Assembly: GCA_027382625.1 (NCBI GenBank)
Contig: JAJKFJ010022251.1
Span: 1-64,000 of the forward strand
DNA: 64,000 nucleotides
From: Tetmemena sp. SeJ-2015
Lineage: Eukaryota; Ciliophora; Spirotrichea; Sporadotrichida; Oxytrichidae
Direction of reading: 5' to 3'
Shown here: one piece after another, positions 1-11,400 of the stretch
How positions within the stretch are numbered: the stretch's first letter is position 1
How the letters are laid out: each line of letters begins with the position of its first letter
Position numbers and translations under genes: made by a program
Notes under the pieces: model-generated
Database searches by the model: none
Told to the model about the DNA's origin: nothing
The model's input: only the letters and a program-made list of their open reading frames with translations

Positions 1-2275
1 AGTTATAGATCTCGACGTTGCTCATGTAGGTTATTCCCTTTCTCACATATTCTCCATCAAGGAAGTCAGATGTTAGGATCTGACATCCCCAAGCGTCAAC
101 ATCTTATCCCTAGATTTTGATGTTCCTACTCAAAATAAGTACTTATAATTACAATGAAAAGTTGATTTCCTTGTGAGAAGATAGACTTCGTTTCTCATGT
201 CAACGCCATTATAGTTGGCAGCAGTGGATGCAGCTGCTCCATAGTGATAGTAGGTGAGTGCTCTGCTTAATGTTACTTCTCCAGTAGCTGAATTGTAAGC
301 AGTGATCTTCAAGTTATCGTCAGTTTATGTGTATCTCATGGTTGAGGAAGGTAGAGCTAGTTCATCACCTACTTTCCAGTCAAGTCCAGTCTCAACATAG
401 ATCTTTGTTGCGCCTGCTTGTAATATTAATTCACAATAGCAAATATAACACCTCAGTTAATTGTGCAGACTGAGTGAGTCTTGATATTCTACTTCTAGGC
501 TTTCCGACTATGGAGAGTAAATTAGTGTTGAGAATAATTTTGTTGCCTGCTTCTATAGCGTTACTGTAAACTATCTGCTGATTCTCTTTTTCTCCATAAA
601 GAATGATGTTTGCATTCCTCTGGAAGGGTATGGTGGTATTTCCAATGATGAGTTCACCTGATCTCACAAAGATGTACTTATATTTCAATTTAACGATTTA
701 ATTTTAAACTTTGCTCTAAGAGTTAAATCCTTATCGGCATTTAAAGTATGATGAAAGTGCTTATATGCTTTTTTGCATCTTCAAAAGTGAGTCTTCCTTG
801 GAGTTCAATGTATCTGTAAACGACAGGAGGATCTGAGTCTGCCATATCGTACAGCATGTTCCAGCCAGGTTCAATCAAATATTAGTAAGATGATATATAA
901 AAGGAATCAAAACGTCTTCTCCGCTCTTAGGTACTGCTTTGCTTGTCCAAGAAAATAAAAATTGCAAAGACTCAGGATTGCTCCATCTTCTTACAGTGTC
1001 CTCTACTGGAACATCCACAATACACATTTATACCTAAATAATCATTGAGTAAAAGTTACTTCAACTTTTTAATTTTACTTTTTTTAGCTTTAGAATTTAG
1101 AATAAATTTGCATTTAATTGAATGGCGCCGAGGCAAGAGCCAACACAACGGTAGCCCTTCATGACAACTGAGCTGCGAGATGAGTTTCTTCCATTTGCGA
1201 CTACATGAATCTCTCTTGTGGCTGTGTCGTTGTAGACAATGTTATCACCAGTTTGCCACAATTATTATCACAAATTATTTAAATATTTATTGTGTCTTTA
1301 TTCTAAATTGAATGAGTCTGATTTATTCGTGAGAGTCATATTTTCAATGCTCTGGCCACCTGTCAGGAATTCAACCTTCTAATTAATTATCTATAATAAC
1401 TTTTGTAATATATCTGTCTTTGATCTGTGAAGTTGAACACGAGGTAGAGATCCTTGTCACTTGACTGCCATCTGTTAGAAAGATCCATTTGCATCTAAGT
1501 GAAATCAAGGCCGTAAATAACAAATAATTATTACATTTTTAAATTAATAGAACAATGTGGTTTATCTCCAGTGGATTTTGTACTTGTGGCCTGTTACATA
1601 AGGGATTGCCCAACCCTTGTTAGGATCTTGCTTCGGTTAAAATAGATTACTTTATCACACACAATTTGTTGAATGAAGTTTGTAAGGGATAAAATAAAAG
1701 TAAGAAAAAAGGATGGCACTTACTTGAGTAGCATTCAATCTATAACAATCCAAATCGCATATATAATTTGCTTATTTGATGATTGTCAAGAGACCCAATG
1801 TAAAGAGTCTTGTTAGAGCCGACTAAGATGTCGTCCCATTTGGTTATTTTAATTTCTGCTAGTTCGAAGATAGTGGGGGCATAGTTGTACATCACCACTC
1901 TTCTAATCTGGATTGTGTTATCGCAAGTGTATCCATCCCACACTTGCACGTCCTTAGTCAAATATTTCAATTTACATACTATTTTTATTTTAGTGCATTC
2001 AGGTTGGTCATTTAATACTTAATTAATTTTAAGCTCTATTTAATGAGCTCCCTTTTTTAATTGTGAGGCCATTAGAAGGTGGCCCAACCTCCTGCAATAC
2101 CAGTCAATGTAAAGCTAAAATCTAATTTTAGAAGTTAAAGTTAATTAAGACATAGTGTTTACCATCTTAGTCATAGAAGATATCTCTGAAGGGGTATTGG
2201 TATCTAACTTTAATGGGCACAGTAGCAGCATCGAACTATATATTTTTGAATGTCACAGTTCTCGCGCCAGAGTCA
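1..2275 (-). CDS. PKHD1L1: Scrambled PKHD1L1-like gene, block E (end of beta-helix, linker, second G8 domain; runs off left edge)
   Basis: Read from 2275 down to the window edge with TAA/TAG as Gln. It opens with the end of a parallel beta-helix region (DSGARTVTFKNIQFD, then RDIFYDQDG, about 2275-2150). Linker blocks typical of the stretch between the two G8 domains follow (DVQVWDGYTCDNTIQIRR near 1920, GWAIPYVTGHKYKIHWR near 1590, DLYLVFNFTDQR near 1440). A second G8 domain comes next: EDTVRRWSNPES near 1000, VPKSGEDVLIPF near 915, GWNMLYDMADSDPP near 860, VYRYIELQGRLTFEDAKK near 800, EVYLLTR near 190, GWGCQILTSDFLDGEYVRKG near 70. AT-rich breaks every 100-300 bases (about 1020-1110, 1265-1310, 1985-2060) look like IESs or introns that I did not resolve. 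A 9-bp pointer, TGACTCTGG on the coding strand (2267-2275), joins it to the plus-strand block ending at 3878. The family call is by motif recognition. Confidence 0.82.
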
Positions 2276-2473
2276 TATATAAATCCTAAATAAAAATAAA
2301 TGCAAGATCTTAAAATATCAATTAAAGCAAAGCAGTAAAAAAGGAATTTTTTTTAATTTGAGAAAAAAAATTTTCCTATAGATTAAGGTTTTTTATAAAA
2401 TAAAATATATTTTACTTTATATTCTATAAAATAGAATATATATAAATATACTTTAAATTATTTTAAATTATTG
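2276..2473. other. AT-rich germline spacer between two scrambled blocks
   Basis: About 200 bases of very AT-rich sequence with A and T runs separate blocks B and E. No coding continuity is visible in any frame. It lies outside the pointers on both sides, so it is inferred to be eliminated DNA. Confidence 0.6.
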
Positions 2474-2696
2474 TAGAAGTAAGATTAGGGGTAACTGCAC
2501 CATCGTAAATAACAGTTCCTGAAAGAGTCACAAGTGATTGACCGGCTAAGCTCAGGGTAACTGGGCAAGTGTAGGTAGATGCAGTGCTTGCAATTACTTC
2601 AACACCTCTCAAACTGAATTCTCCAATTTTGCAAGCTCCCTTCTAGGCTCCTTAGAAGCGATAGAATCTATAGTTAAGAGGAGCGTCTCTGAAGTC
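2474..2696 (-). CDS. PKHD1L1: Scrambled PKHD1L1-like gene, block B (end of discoidin-like region, start of a TIG domain)
   Basis: A 223-bp minus-strand coding block. With TAA/TAG as Gln it reads FRDAPLNYRFYRFQGA, KGACKIGEFSLRGVEV, then TYTCPVTLSLAGQSLVTLSG and AVTPNLTS. Its first 11 bases on the coding strand, GACTTCAGAGA (2686-2696), also end the plus-strand block A at 12512-12522; joining them gives the uninterrupted GWNYYDFRDAPLNYRFYR. Its last 11 bases, TCTTACTTCTA (2474-2484), recur at 13632-13642 at the start of block C; joining gives PNLTSISPRFGKVQGGDT, the start of a canonical TIG/IPT domain. Two independent long pointers plus protein continuity make this the best-supported piece of the scrambled locus. 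Confidence 0.88.
2686..2696 (-). repeat. Pointer A/B, inverted copy (GACTTCAGAGA)
   Basis: Eleven-base match to 12512-12522 in opposite orientation. Recombination here would join plus-strand block A to minus-strand block B with inversion. Confidence 0.85.
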
Positions 2697-2712
2697 ATTC
2701 AAATCAAACTCT

Positions 2713-3878
2713 TTAAATACTTATGATGCATTTGTTGAGTTCCGCGACGTGGGGCAGGCGTACCAGTTGGGTCGCTACCCCATCCACTTCCATCTAATCG
2801 GGACGGTGCACAACTCGTACGTGATCGGTAACTCCATCCACAACACCTACAACCGCGCCTGCACCATCCACGGAGTGCACTACCTCCGAGTCATGCACAA
2901 CGTCGCCTACGCCACCATGGGCCACACCTTCTTCATCGAAGATGCCGTCGAAACTAAGAACTACCTTTACCATAACTTGGCTGTCCAGACCATGGCATCA
3001 TTCTCTCTCCTCATTACTGATCAAACTCCTGGAAGTTTCTGGATCACTCACCCAGATAACTAATTCATTGGAAACCATGCCGCTGGATCTGATAGATATG
3101 GATATTGGTTCGACACCAAGCCTCATCCTATGGGACCATCTTATACTCCAGATAAAAGTAGATTCAAAAAATTAGCATAAATTTTTAGATCAATCAATTT
3201 ATTTGCCCTGAAAACGCCCAGTTAGGAGCTTTCAGAGATAACGTAGCTCATTCCAATGGCAAGTATGGTCTGAGAATTTTCCACAACTTGGTTCCCAGAG
3301 ATAGACCTTGTGATACTTTACAGTTCGATGCTTATATTTTATAATTTTTTGCTAGCAATTCCGCTGATCCTTATGCCTACAACAGACCTGTAAATTCATT
3401 TAAAATGCTAGATTTTTTGAAGTAACTGCTGAGTTCGTGAACTTCAGAGGCTGGAAGAACGTCCATAATGGAGCCATTGCTGAGAAAGTTGGTGATGTGA
3501 GATTCATAAATTTCTAGGTTGCTGACAACTTGTTAGCAGGTATTGAGTTCTCTCTCACTGGAGAAATGGCAGACGGCTATGCAAGAATCGAAAATGCTCT
3601 CGTCGTTGGAGTCTCAGCCAACGCTGAAGATATCACTAAACTTAGAAGAGATCAAAGACTTATTATGGGAGGTGTTTTAAGTTTAGAGAGACCTTCCTCT
3701 ACGGTATCATTCACAATAAATCTTACACTCAAAATTAATACCTATTTGATGGTATAATTACCCCAAGAACTGAAAATTTCACAGTTAACGGAGCAAAGTT
3801 CTATAACTTCAACTTCGCAAACTCTGCTGCCCTCGGTTCTTGCTCTCACTGTTTCCATCCCGCTGCTACTGACTCTGG
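2713..3878 (+). CDS. PKHD1L1: Scrambled PKHD1L1-like gene, block D (parallel beta-helix after the first G8)
   Basis: Plus-strand block. It reads FVEFRDVGQAYQLGRYPIHF, the family signature that follows a G8 domain, then repeated beta-helix strands (SYVIGNSIHNTYNRACTIHG, KNYLYHNLAVQTM, RDNVAHSNGKYGLRIFHN, ITPRTENFTVNGAKFYNF) and ends HCFHPAATDSG. Three IESs are resolved inside it (3164, 3329, 3390); removal gives RFNQFICPENAQ, QFDASNSADPYA and NRPVTAEFVNF. The 9-bp pointer TGACTCTGG at 3870-3878 joins it to block E (2267-2275, minus strand). One apparent single-base deletion in a T run near 3675 breaks the frame. The 5' limit is approximate because the preceding piece was not found. About 2735-2950 is far more GC-rich than the rest. 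Confidence 0.85.
3164..3189 (+). other. IES, 26 bp, pointer TCAA
   Basis: TCAA occurs at 3164-3167 and 3190-3193. Removing one copy and the segment between restores the beta-helix frame (KSRFNQFICPENAQLG). Confidence 0.8.
3329..3349 (+). other. IES, 21 bp, pointer TGCT
   Basis: TGCT occurs at 3329-3332 and 3350-3353. Removal gives TLQFDASNSADPYAYNRP. Confidence 0.8.
3390..3421 (+). other. IES, 32 bp, pointer GTA
   Basis: GTA occurs at 3390-3392 and 3422-3424. Removal gives AYNRPVTAEFVNFRGWKN. A GT-AG intron at the same place would leave an in-frame TGA, so an IES is preferred. Confidence 0.8.
3870..3878 (+). repeat. Pointer D/E, direct copy (TGACTCTGG)
   Basis: Nine-base match, in opposite orientation, to 2267-2275. 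The join gives HPAATDSGARTVTFKNI without a break. Confidence 0.85.
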
Positions 3879-4403
3879 TGCAATATTTAATTCACTTAAT
3901 CCTCTAATAAGAGTTTGGAGGTTAAATAAAATAAATGCTGTGAAAAACTAACAAAAGACCCATCCATATAAAGGAAAAGTCCTGAAAAGGGTACCTTTCC
4001 TAATTAGATAATAAATTCTTATCAAACTATTAGGGTTGAAGGATAAAGAAAAGAATGAGGAGTTTGATATGTTGAAAGGGAGTAGAGAATTGAATAGTGT
4101 GATTAATTAGTATTTGCGAATATATTAGGGTTAGGGTGAACAATTACTACACGATAATTTCACATACTTTTAAAGTATTGGCTATTAAATTGATCTATTT
4201 TAAGATGCTATAAAGTTCACAATGCTCCCACTTTATGAGAGTGAGTTAAAGGGGTTATCATTTTCCACCAATGATCCTCCTTGCATCATTATAATTTTAA
4301 TATGTAAAAATTTAAAATTTAACAAAAACCAATTTTAGAAAATAATGAATTTAATTTTCATTATATTTATTTTTTTTTACATTTTTAAGTGGTTTCTTTT
4401 TAA
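3879..4403. other. AT-rich spacer, no gene seen
   Basis: Follows the last pointer of block D. AT-rich with A/T runs around 4290-4400. No convincing coding stretch on either strand; inferred eliminated or intergenic DNA. Confidence 0.5.
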
Positions 4404-4995
4404 TCATGCAAATCCATTTAAAGCTTCTTTAATATGAGATAGGTGGCTTTTATCTCTAGTTGCAAGGAACTAACAATCTGTAAAAAAGACCCTATAATGG
4501 CAGTGAATGATGACGTTTATAGGTCTCCCTTGCTTTAGCTATTTCAGGTTGCGATATCTCTAATTGTTAAATTTAATCTCAGATCTATATTATTGTGTGG
4601 AATTAGGTCTATGATACCTAAGGTAGTGGCCTATTTCTAGGATTTTGGGATGAATAGTGGATGAAGACTCTTCTAAGTAATTACTTCACTTTCTTACTAC
4701 GATTTCTGCACCCCTAAAAGATCCTTATTATGGTTTGAAGCAGAATTTCAGGAAATTTTTAAGGCAGTTCATCTTCAATCTGGTTTATTTTTATCTTTAA
4801 AAATCATAGAGGCTCTATTTCTAGGGGAGGGTTCATTAACTGTATGTAGACTGTTGAGAAAATTGTGAGCGCTTTTTTCACTTTCTTAAAAGTTTATTAA
4901 GCCAGAATAGAGGCTTTAATTTCTGCAATCCCAAGTCTTTGAATGATTTAGTCTGTTTAGTTTTTGAGAGGTTGGTAAGGGCGGCTTTTAACCAT
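4404..4995 (-). CDS. Hypothetical basic protein, nested inside the scrambled array
   Basis: Minus-strand gene of roughly 190 codons, read from ATG at 4995 to TGA at 4404-4406. It starts MVKSRPYQPLKNQTDQIIQR, continues LGIAEIKASILAQQTFKKV, ELPQKFPEILLQTIIRIFQG, LLRRVFIHYSSQNPRNRPLP, and ends GRPINVIIHCHYRVFFTDC ... SHIKEALNGFA then TGA. Two breaks (near 4800 and near 4595) each carry a TGA and a frame change, consistent with unresolved IESs. TAA/TAG are used repeatedly as Gln. I do not recognise a family. It lies between blocks D and A of the fibrocystin-like gene, so its germline copy is embedded in another gene's array. It could alternatively be several pieces of a larger gene. Confidence 0.55.
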
Positions 4996-5434
4996 GGAGA
5001 TTTTGGTTGTAGCTCAAATAATCAGATTTTATTAGCCTTAAAATACAAAAATAGACCCACAAAAATATAAGAGGGTTAGCCTTTAGAAAGCAGTTTATTC
5101 ACTATTTTAAGATACTCTAATAGAGTGTGTTACTCGCAGTTAAAAGAGACCACTTTGATTTAATATCGAGAGCCCCAACCTTATTATTGATTGATTGATA
5201 CTCCTATTAAATCAAATGCGGATCCTACTAAACCAAATTTGTAAATCCATATGTTAAATCGATTATTAAATTAAGTTTATATAAATTATTAAATTTTGCA
5301 CATGCAAAATCACAGTATCAAAGATAACCCCTCTTTACATTTATATGTATGAAATATTAATTGAAGAATAATCTTTGACAAATCGCTTTAAACAGCGAAA
5401 AGCTTTTGAAAACTTACAACAGAGTAGGGGATAG
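4996..5434. other. Leader region between the nested gene and block A
   Basis: AT-rich, no supported ORF. It would contain the divergent upstream regions of the nested minus-strand gene and of block A (ATG at 5435). No TATA-like or other motif can be assigned with confidence. Confidence 0.4.
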
Positions 5435-8400
5435 ATGAGTGCAGCACAAAAAGTCACACTCGGACTATTGTTCTCACTTGTATCTCTCTCATCAGTAACA
5501 TAAGGTAGGCTACTGAATATCTTGGAGTTATAAACACCATTTGACCTCTTTCCTTATTTTGCGTTCCCTTAACCGTATCTATAGCAAACGATGTTGGTAA
5601 ACAAATTAGAAAATTCCATATTCAATTTCCTCTTGATGAAGATAAGTTTATTCCACCTTTAATATTCGGCGTGGATATTTTTGAATAGTCAAACTACAAC
5701 GGAGCAACCAAGACTTCCCTCGCTGGAGGAGCTGAAATTATGTACTCTGGCTAAGCATTTTCCCACAGTCAATATTATAAATAATAGGGTATATGTATTA
5801 AGTCAAATGATTAATTGAGTGCAGAAGACTTCTCAGTTTTCTTCAAGAATAGCTAATACGGGATCGAAGCCCAAGGTCAAGCCATATCTAGTGAGTCCTT
5901 CCCTCTTTATTATATTTATAAGACCCCCCAATTTTATTATCAATTACAAAATATCCAAAACCACAACCTCTCAGGGGCGAATTTTCTAAAATCCATTCTA
6001 ATACTTTTATTTAGAGGATAACTCCTTCAACTCACAGCCGTTTTATGGAAAGCTTGAGTACACCACTCCATCTTGGATGAGCTTAACCGGCCTACCTTAT
6101 GAAAGCTTTGATAGTGTTGACTGGATTACCTTCAGCATCATTATAAAATTTAGAAAGTTAAATTTTAGAACCCGTGACGTGCAACCAAAGTCGGCATGGC
6201 TGAGCGAGGGAGATAAGGAGGCCATTACTAAATGCCTCTTTCACGTTTCGTTTATTATGCTGGAGGAGATCTTGTTTAGTAATCCGTGGGTAAGTGGTGT
6301 GCGTGGATTGTAGCAAACCCTGAGGCAATAAGAGAACTGAACACCTTCCATGCTGTCGCTCATTAGCCCTAAATTTTTAACTTCCATTCAAAGAGTTGTA
6401 GGACCCTAACAAGGAGCTAAAGTTGCTATGGAAATCCTCAAGGGACCCTAGAGAGTTAAGTGTGAGATTATTTCCAAGTGGCACTCAGAAACACTGCCTG
6501 AGAAGGTGTGAAGATGATTCCTGACCACTCGCTTATATACTAATTATGTTACTTTAAGGTGATCGACTAACTGATATAGTCAACTTGAAAAGTGTGCTGG
6601 TACTTTTCCTATACCCATGCCTCATGAACAACGGAAAGGCCTTTTCCCTTGATTTGAGGGATAGATTCAGATGTACTTAGAGTGAAAGCTGAAGTGTAAG
6701 TCAGAAATCGAGCGTCACTATGGATTCTCTCTCGTCCCTTCAACGAGAGTGGTGCACCATTAGTCATTAATTGGCGTAAAATGCTGATGTTTGTTTAGAG
6801 GAGCGGATACACCCGATAAGATCGTTCTTTATTTACGACCAGCGCGGTTACTTCTAATTCCTATTAATTCCTTAATTCCTTAACCTTCAGCACCTATCTT
6901 ATAGATTCTAATAGCATGAGTGGTGTTACCAACACTCTCAAGTGCCAATCAGGTTCTGAGTCCCGCTGTTATGTGGCTCTCTCTAGATCTTACACTCCCC
7001 AACTCTAAACTTATCAACTAACTCATTTAGGACTTATTAAGACTTTACCTTATCATGTTTACTAGTTAGTACCTCGTGTGATGCATCACGGGATGGAAGT
7101 AGATTGGATTGTTGATCCCAGAAGTGCTCAAGAGGTTAGAGGAACCTATGAGCTCCCTTTTACCTCAGTCAAAGTAGGCAAACAGCAAATGTCCTTCGAT
7201 GACTTCTCTGACTTCGTAAATGAAACTACCACCCTCGACACCTGGACTAAGAACTGGGTCAGATCTAGTGCTCAACTTATCTAACCCTCTGCCTCTGAAG
7301 AAGTCAGCTTCAAATTTAGAGCTGGTAAACTAGAAGCGAGGCTGATTTATTTTAAAATGTGTTGATATAATTTAACGCCTACCAAAGAGACGCCTCAATG
7401 GTGCAGTGCGATATCGCTAACACCACTTGCTACAAGGCTAAAGTAGTGTCAGTCATCTAGTCTGTCAGTGCTAACTCTGGTTCTTAAACTGGAGGACAAG
7501 TGCTTGAGATCGATGGATACGGCTTCCTCAGCAACGATATTGATGTCAAAGTCGATGGAGTTGATTGCAAAGTCCTATCTCAAATATATATTAACTCAAA
7601 TTTTTAACTCACACTCAGACTCAGCTTACATGCTTGACAGGAAAGCAACCTTCTCCAAGCTCCGACACCAATTTCGTTGGATCAAATGGACTTAGACACA
7701 ACTTCTACAACCTTACCACTGCTACTAGCTCTCCTGGCTTGGCAGGTCTTTTTAATTAGATCCACTTTCATATGTTCAATTCTTTAAGAGATTTATGGAC
7801 TAGTCTTAATGCTCTTGATCCCTATTACTCAAGAAAATTACTTGCATTCTTTTATTAAAAAAGAGTTGCACTTACCTCTGAGTCTCCCAAGAACTAGATG
7901 AGATACTGGACTGGATACTCAGGAAACACCTTAATTAAATATATCCTTCTCTTCTAATTACTTATCCTTAAAGGGATACTTCAAGGCTCCTATATCCGGA
8001 AACTTCAGATTCTATCTCACTTGCGATGATGCTTGCACTTTCTATATGGGAACAGCCGACAAAGACCCCACAATTATTTTTTATTATAAGAATTTACCCC
8101 TCAACTAAAGCTTTGCTCTATACCTCAGCTTCCTACTCTCCTTACCGTCAGTTCTTCAACCCAGCGGTGCAGAGATACACTGACTGGTAGACGCTTGAGG
8201 CTGGTAGCTACTACTACATGGAGGCTTACTAGATCAACTCTGGAGGAGATGAACACCTCACAATTGCAGTTGAGATAGACACATAGATCACAGGCCATCA
8301 TCATAACATCAAGGAGCAACAGAGACTCAGAATCGATCAATACAAATAATTAATCATCATCATACTTATCAAAGATTGGTTAGAGAACAGTCCCAGCTCA

Positions 8401-11400
8401 CCATTTTATTTAAGGTATTATAAGTATCTCATATTTTTATCATCATTTTGAAACCCTCTAGCGATACTTTCTCCATTACAATGCATTTATCAATTAGGCT
8501 GTGTGTAGTATCAATTTAAATATGGAAACTATGAATGCTTGCCCCTGGCCAGTCCACAGCCATTACTGTCAAGGACATCAGTTGCAAGGCCACAGCAAAC
8601 CAAATGAGAAGTGCTCTTAACACTTACTGGACTATTTGAGTTTTAAAACGCATACAAAATTATTGGAGCTTCGACTATTTTTTATATACTTACTTCGGTG
8701 TGAGCATCGGAGTTACTCTTACTATGTACGATTCAACCGACTTGGTGACTCTAGATGCCACAGCTTCCGTCAAGAATGTCTACACCTTCACTTTCCCCAA
8801 GTCAGTTGCTTCAGACACAATCCAAGTTTAGTATATTAATCACTATTAAATCACCACTAGACCTTCATTCAGCCCTTCTACAACAGCCTCTGGTTCAAAG
8901 CTCAGCTTCCTTCTTCCTAAAGAAGTTGTGAAATCAAGTGTTCCCCTCACTGGCTCATTCATCATCACTTGTCCTCTTCCTGATGGAACCCTTAATATGA
9001 CCACTGAGATTTATCCTATTATATTTAAATTAAGAAGATTCCAGTTGCCACCCCCTACTACTCTCTTCCCAATTACATAAACGTCGCTTGCCCTAATCTA
9101 AAGGACAAGTATGAGATTTCAGATGGCCCCGCAATAAGCTACTATGCTGATGGAAGAGATATTCTCATTAGATTCACTGACATCAGAGGAGATCTCCCAC
9201 AGATGCAAATCACTACTGGAACTGTTGCACCTCTAGTTGGAAACTCAGTAACAACCTCTCAATCAACTCCCATTGAGTACGGACAATCAATCTTCTACGA
9301 AAATATTCCCTTTGAATGGCTCTACACTGCTGAAACTACCCCTCAAATACAAGTCTCAGTTGATGGCCTTCCAGCCGTTTGCCAAGCAAGTGACTGTGGT
9401 TACACCTATGTCGCCCCCACTTCAGAGATCACCTCATTCAATTATACTACAATTTCTATGTGGTGAAATCATTCTCTCTCAGTGGAAGTACTCTAACTAT
9501 TTAAGGAACTGGATTCCCAGTTGCTCGTCGCCAGCTAAGCACAGTCCAGAGAAGAAACCTTAGAAAGAGAAACTTAGCAGAGACTGTTGCCATCACCACC
9601 ATCTCCTATGCCAACGTGCCCTGCTCACCTACCTCAATTACTGCCACTCAAGTTGATTGCACCCTTGCAGGCACCCCAGTTGCAGGCACATTCACACCCG
9701 TTCTTACTGAGACTACAGGAACTGCTCTCGTTTCAGCTGCAGCAGTTGTTTTTAACATTTAACCTACTTTGCCTTATTTGTTCAAACCCTCACGGTTACC
9801 TCAGTTTCTCCAAACTTTAAATTATAGTCTAGTCAAGTTCATTTTAATGAACAGTAATATCAATCCCAACGGAGGATCAAAGTTAACCATCACTGGAACT
9901 AACTTCCCTAACTCTTTGACCGATGGAAGCACAGTATCAGTCACTTTCGACGACAGCACTATTTAAAATGGGCTTAATTTTTTAATGATAATATTTGCGA
10001 TGTGATTTCAAGTTCATCCACCACTCTTAATAAGTTAAATGCTGATGTTATTACCTTACTCTCGTTTGTGAAACTAACAAGTTCGCATCAGCTAGCTCAA
10101 CTCTGACTTTGACCGTGACTGTAAATGGTTAGATAGACGCTACTTAATCGGTAACCGTGTCAACCAGCCCTGCTTCAATCAGCTCTATTACCCCAGCTAA
10201 TGCTTCTCCAGTTACTAAGCAATTCCTCACTCTCCAAGTGGGAGGAGGATTCACTGGCACTCTCTTTAAATTATATATTTGAAGCAGAGATAAATCTCGT
10301 AACCACTGATTTGACTGTGAAAATCATTGACCAAGACAGAACTAGAGCAAATGACAAGCAAATCAATGTAGTCAGCGTTGACAATAACGCACAAACTATC
10401 ACTGTACTTATTAAGCTTATAGAAAATTAAAAAAATTAGATTAACTGTTAAGTTCGGAGGAGCCTACTCAGGTGACTACAATCTCTTCGTCTTCTCTGAC
10501 ACTTATGGAGGTTTCGACACTACTGGAGTTGTCCTTCACGCTATTCAAATCATAGAGTCACATTTATTATTTAAACGACATGTTCTTTTTTAATTGGGCA
10601 AGTCTCCGACTTCTCACCTAAGTCTGGATCTAAGTATGGAGGCTCTTTAATTACTATCACTGGTTACACATTCGGAACAGAGGCTACTGATAACCCAGTA
10701 AAGATTGGAGACACTTACTGCGATGTAGTTACCACCTCAACTACCTCCATCACTTGCAGAACTGAAGCTAGAACCTCATCATTGGATACTGAAACTCTCA
10801 TGGTTTTTCTTAAGACCTCAGAGGAAGCAGACTGCAATCGCTAAACTTAATTTCATTTAATAAAACTGGATAAAATTATTCTAAAAATGAAGTTTTAGAT
10901 TGAAATAAACCAGTTTTTAATCAGATTTTGAATGCAGGCAACAACTGCTAATTCACATGGCTAGATGACGCTGCCCTCCCAACCTTACTCTAATCTTCAG
11001 TCTCTTTCAACCCAGATCTACAGAAGTTCTAAGTCACCCTTACCGGAACTGGTTTCCCAACAACCGCCTCAGACGTGACATTCATAGTTGATGGAATCAC
11101 TTAGACAGTTGCTTCTTCAAGTGATAGTCAGATCGTCATCACTATAACTTCAATGCTTAGCTACTTCAGCAGCAACATTCAATTCTATCTCCCTTCAGGA
11201 ACTTCATATAATCTTCATTAGCCTTTATAAACACCAGTTGGAGCAGATCTCCTAGTCAACAATGGAATCACCTTGACTCCCACTTTGCTGTCCGTTAACA
11301 CTAACACTGGATCACCAGCAGGCTCTTACATCACTGCTTCAGCTGAGGCAGTCGGCACTTCAACCACTTAAGTGACTCTTGTCACAGCAGCTGGTGTGAG

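Noticed and set aside
6137..6313. ORF reading RDVQPKSAWLSEGDKEAITK as the certain frame of block A
   Set aside because: Two frames look plausible between 6140 and 6320, and I could not decide between them or find the pointer, so no separate gene or IES is claimed.
9273..9820. Alternative-frame ORFs within the TIG repeat region, including a Pro-rich one
   Set aside because: They overlap the TIG-domain frame, which gives recognisable repeats; the Pro-rich text comes from CCA/CCT-rich codons read out of frame.
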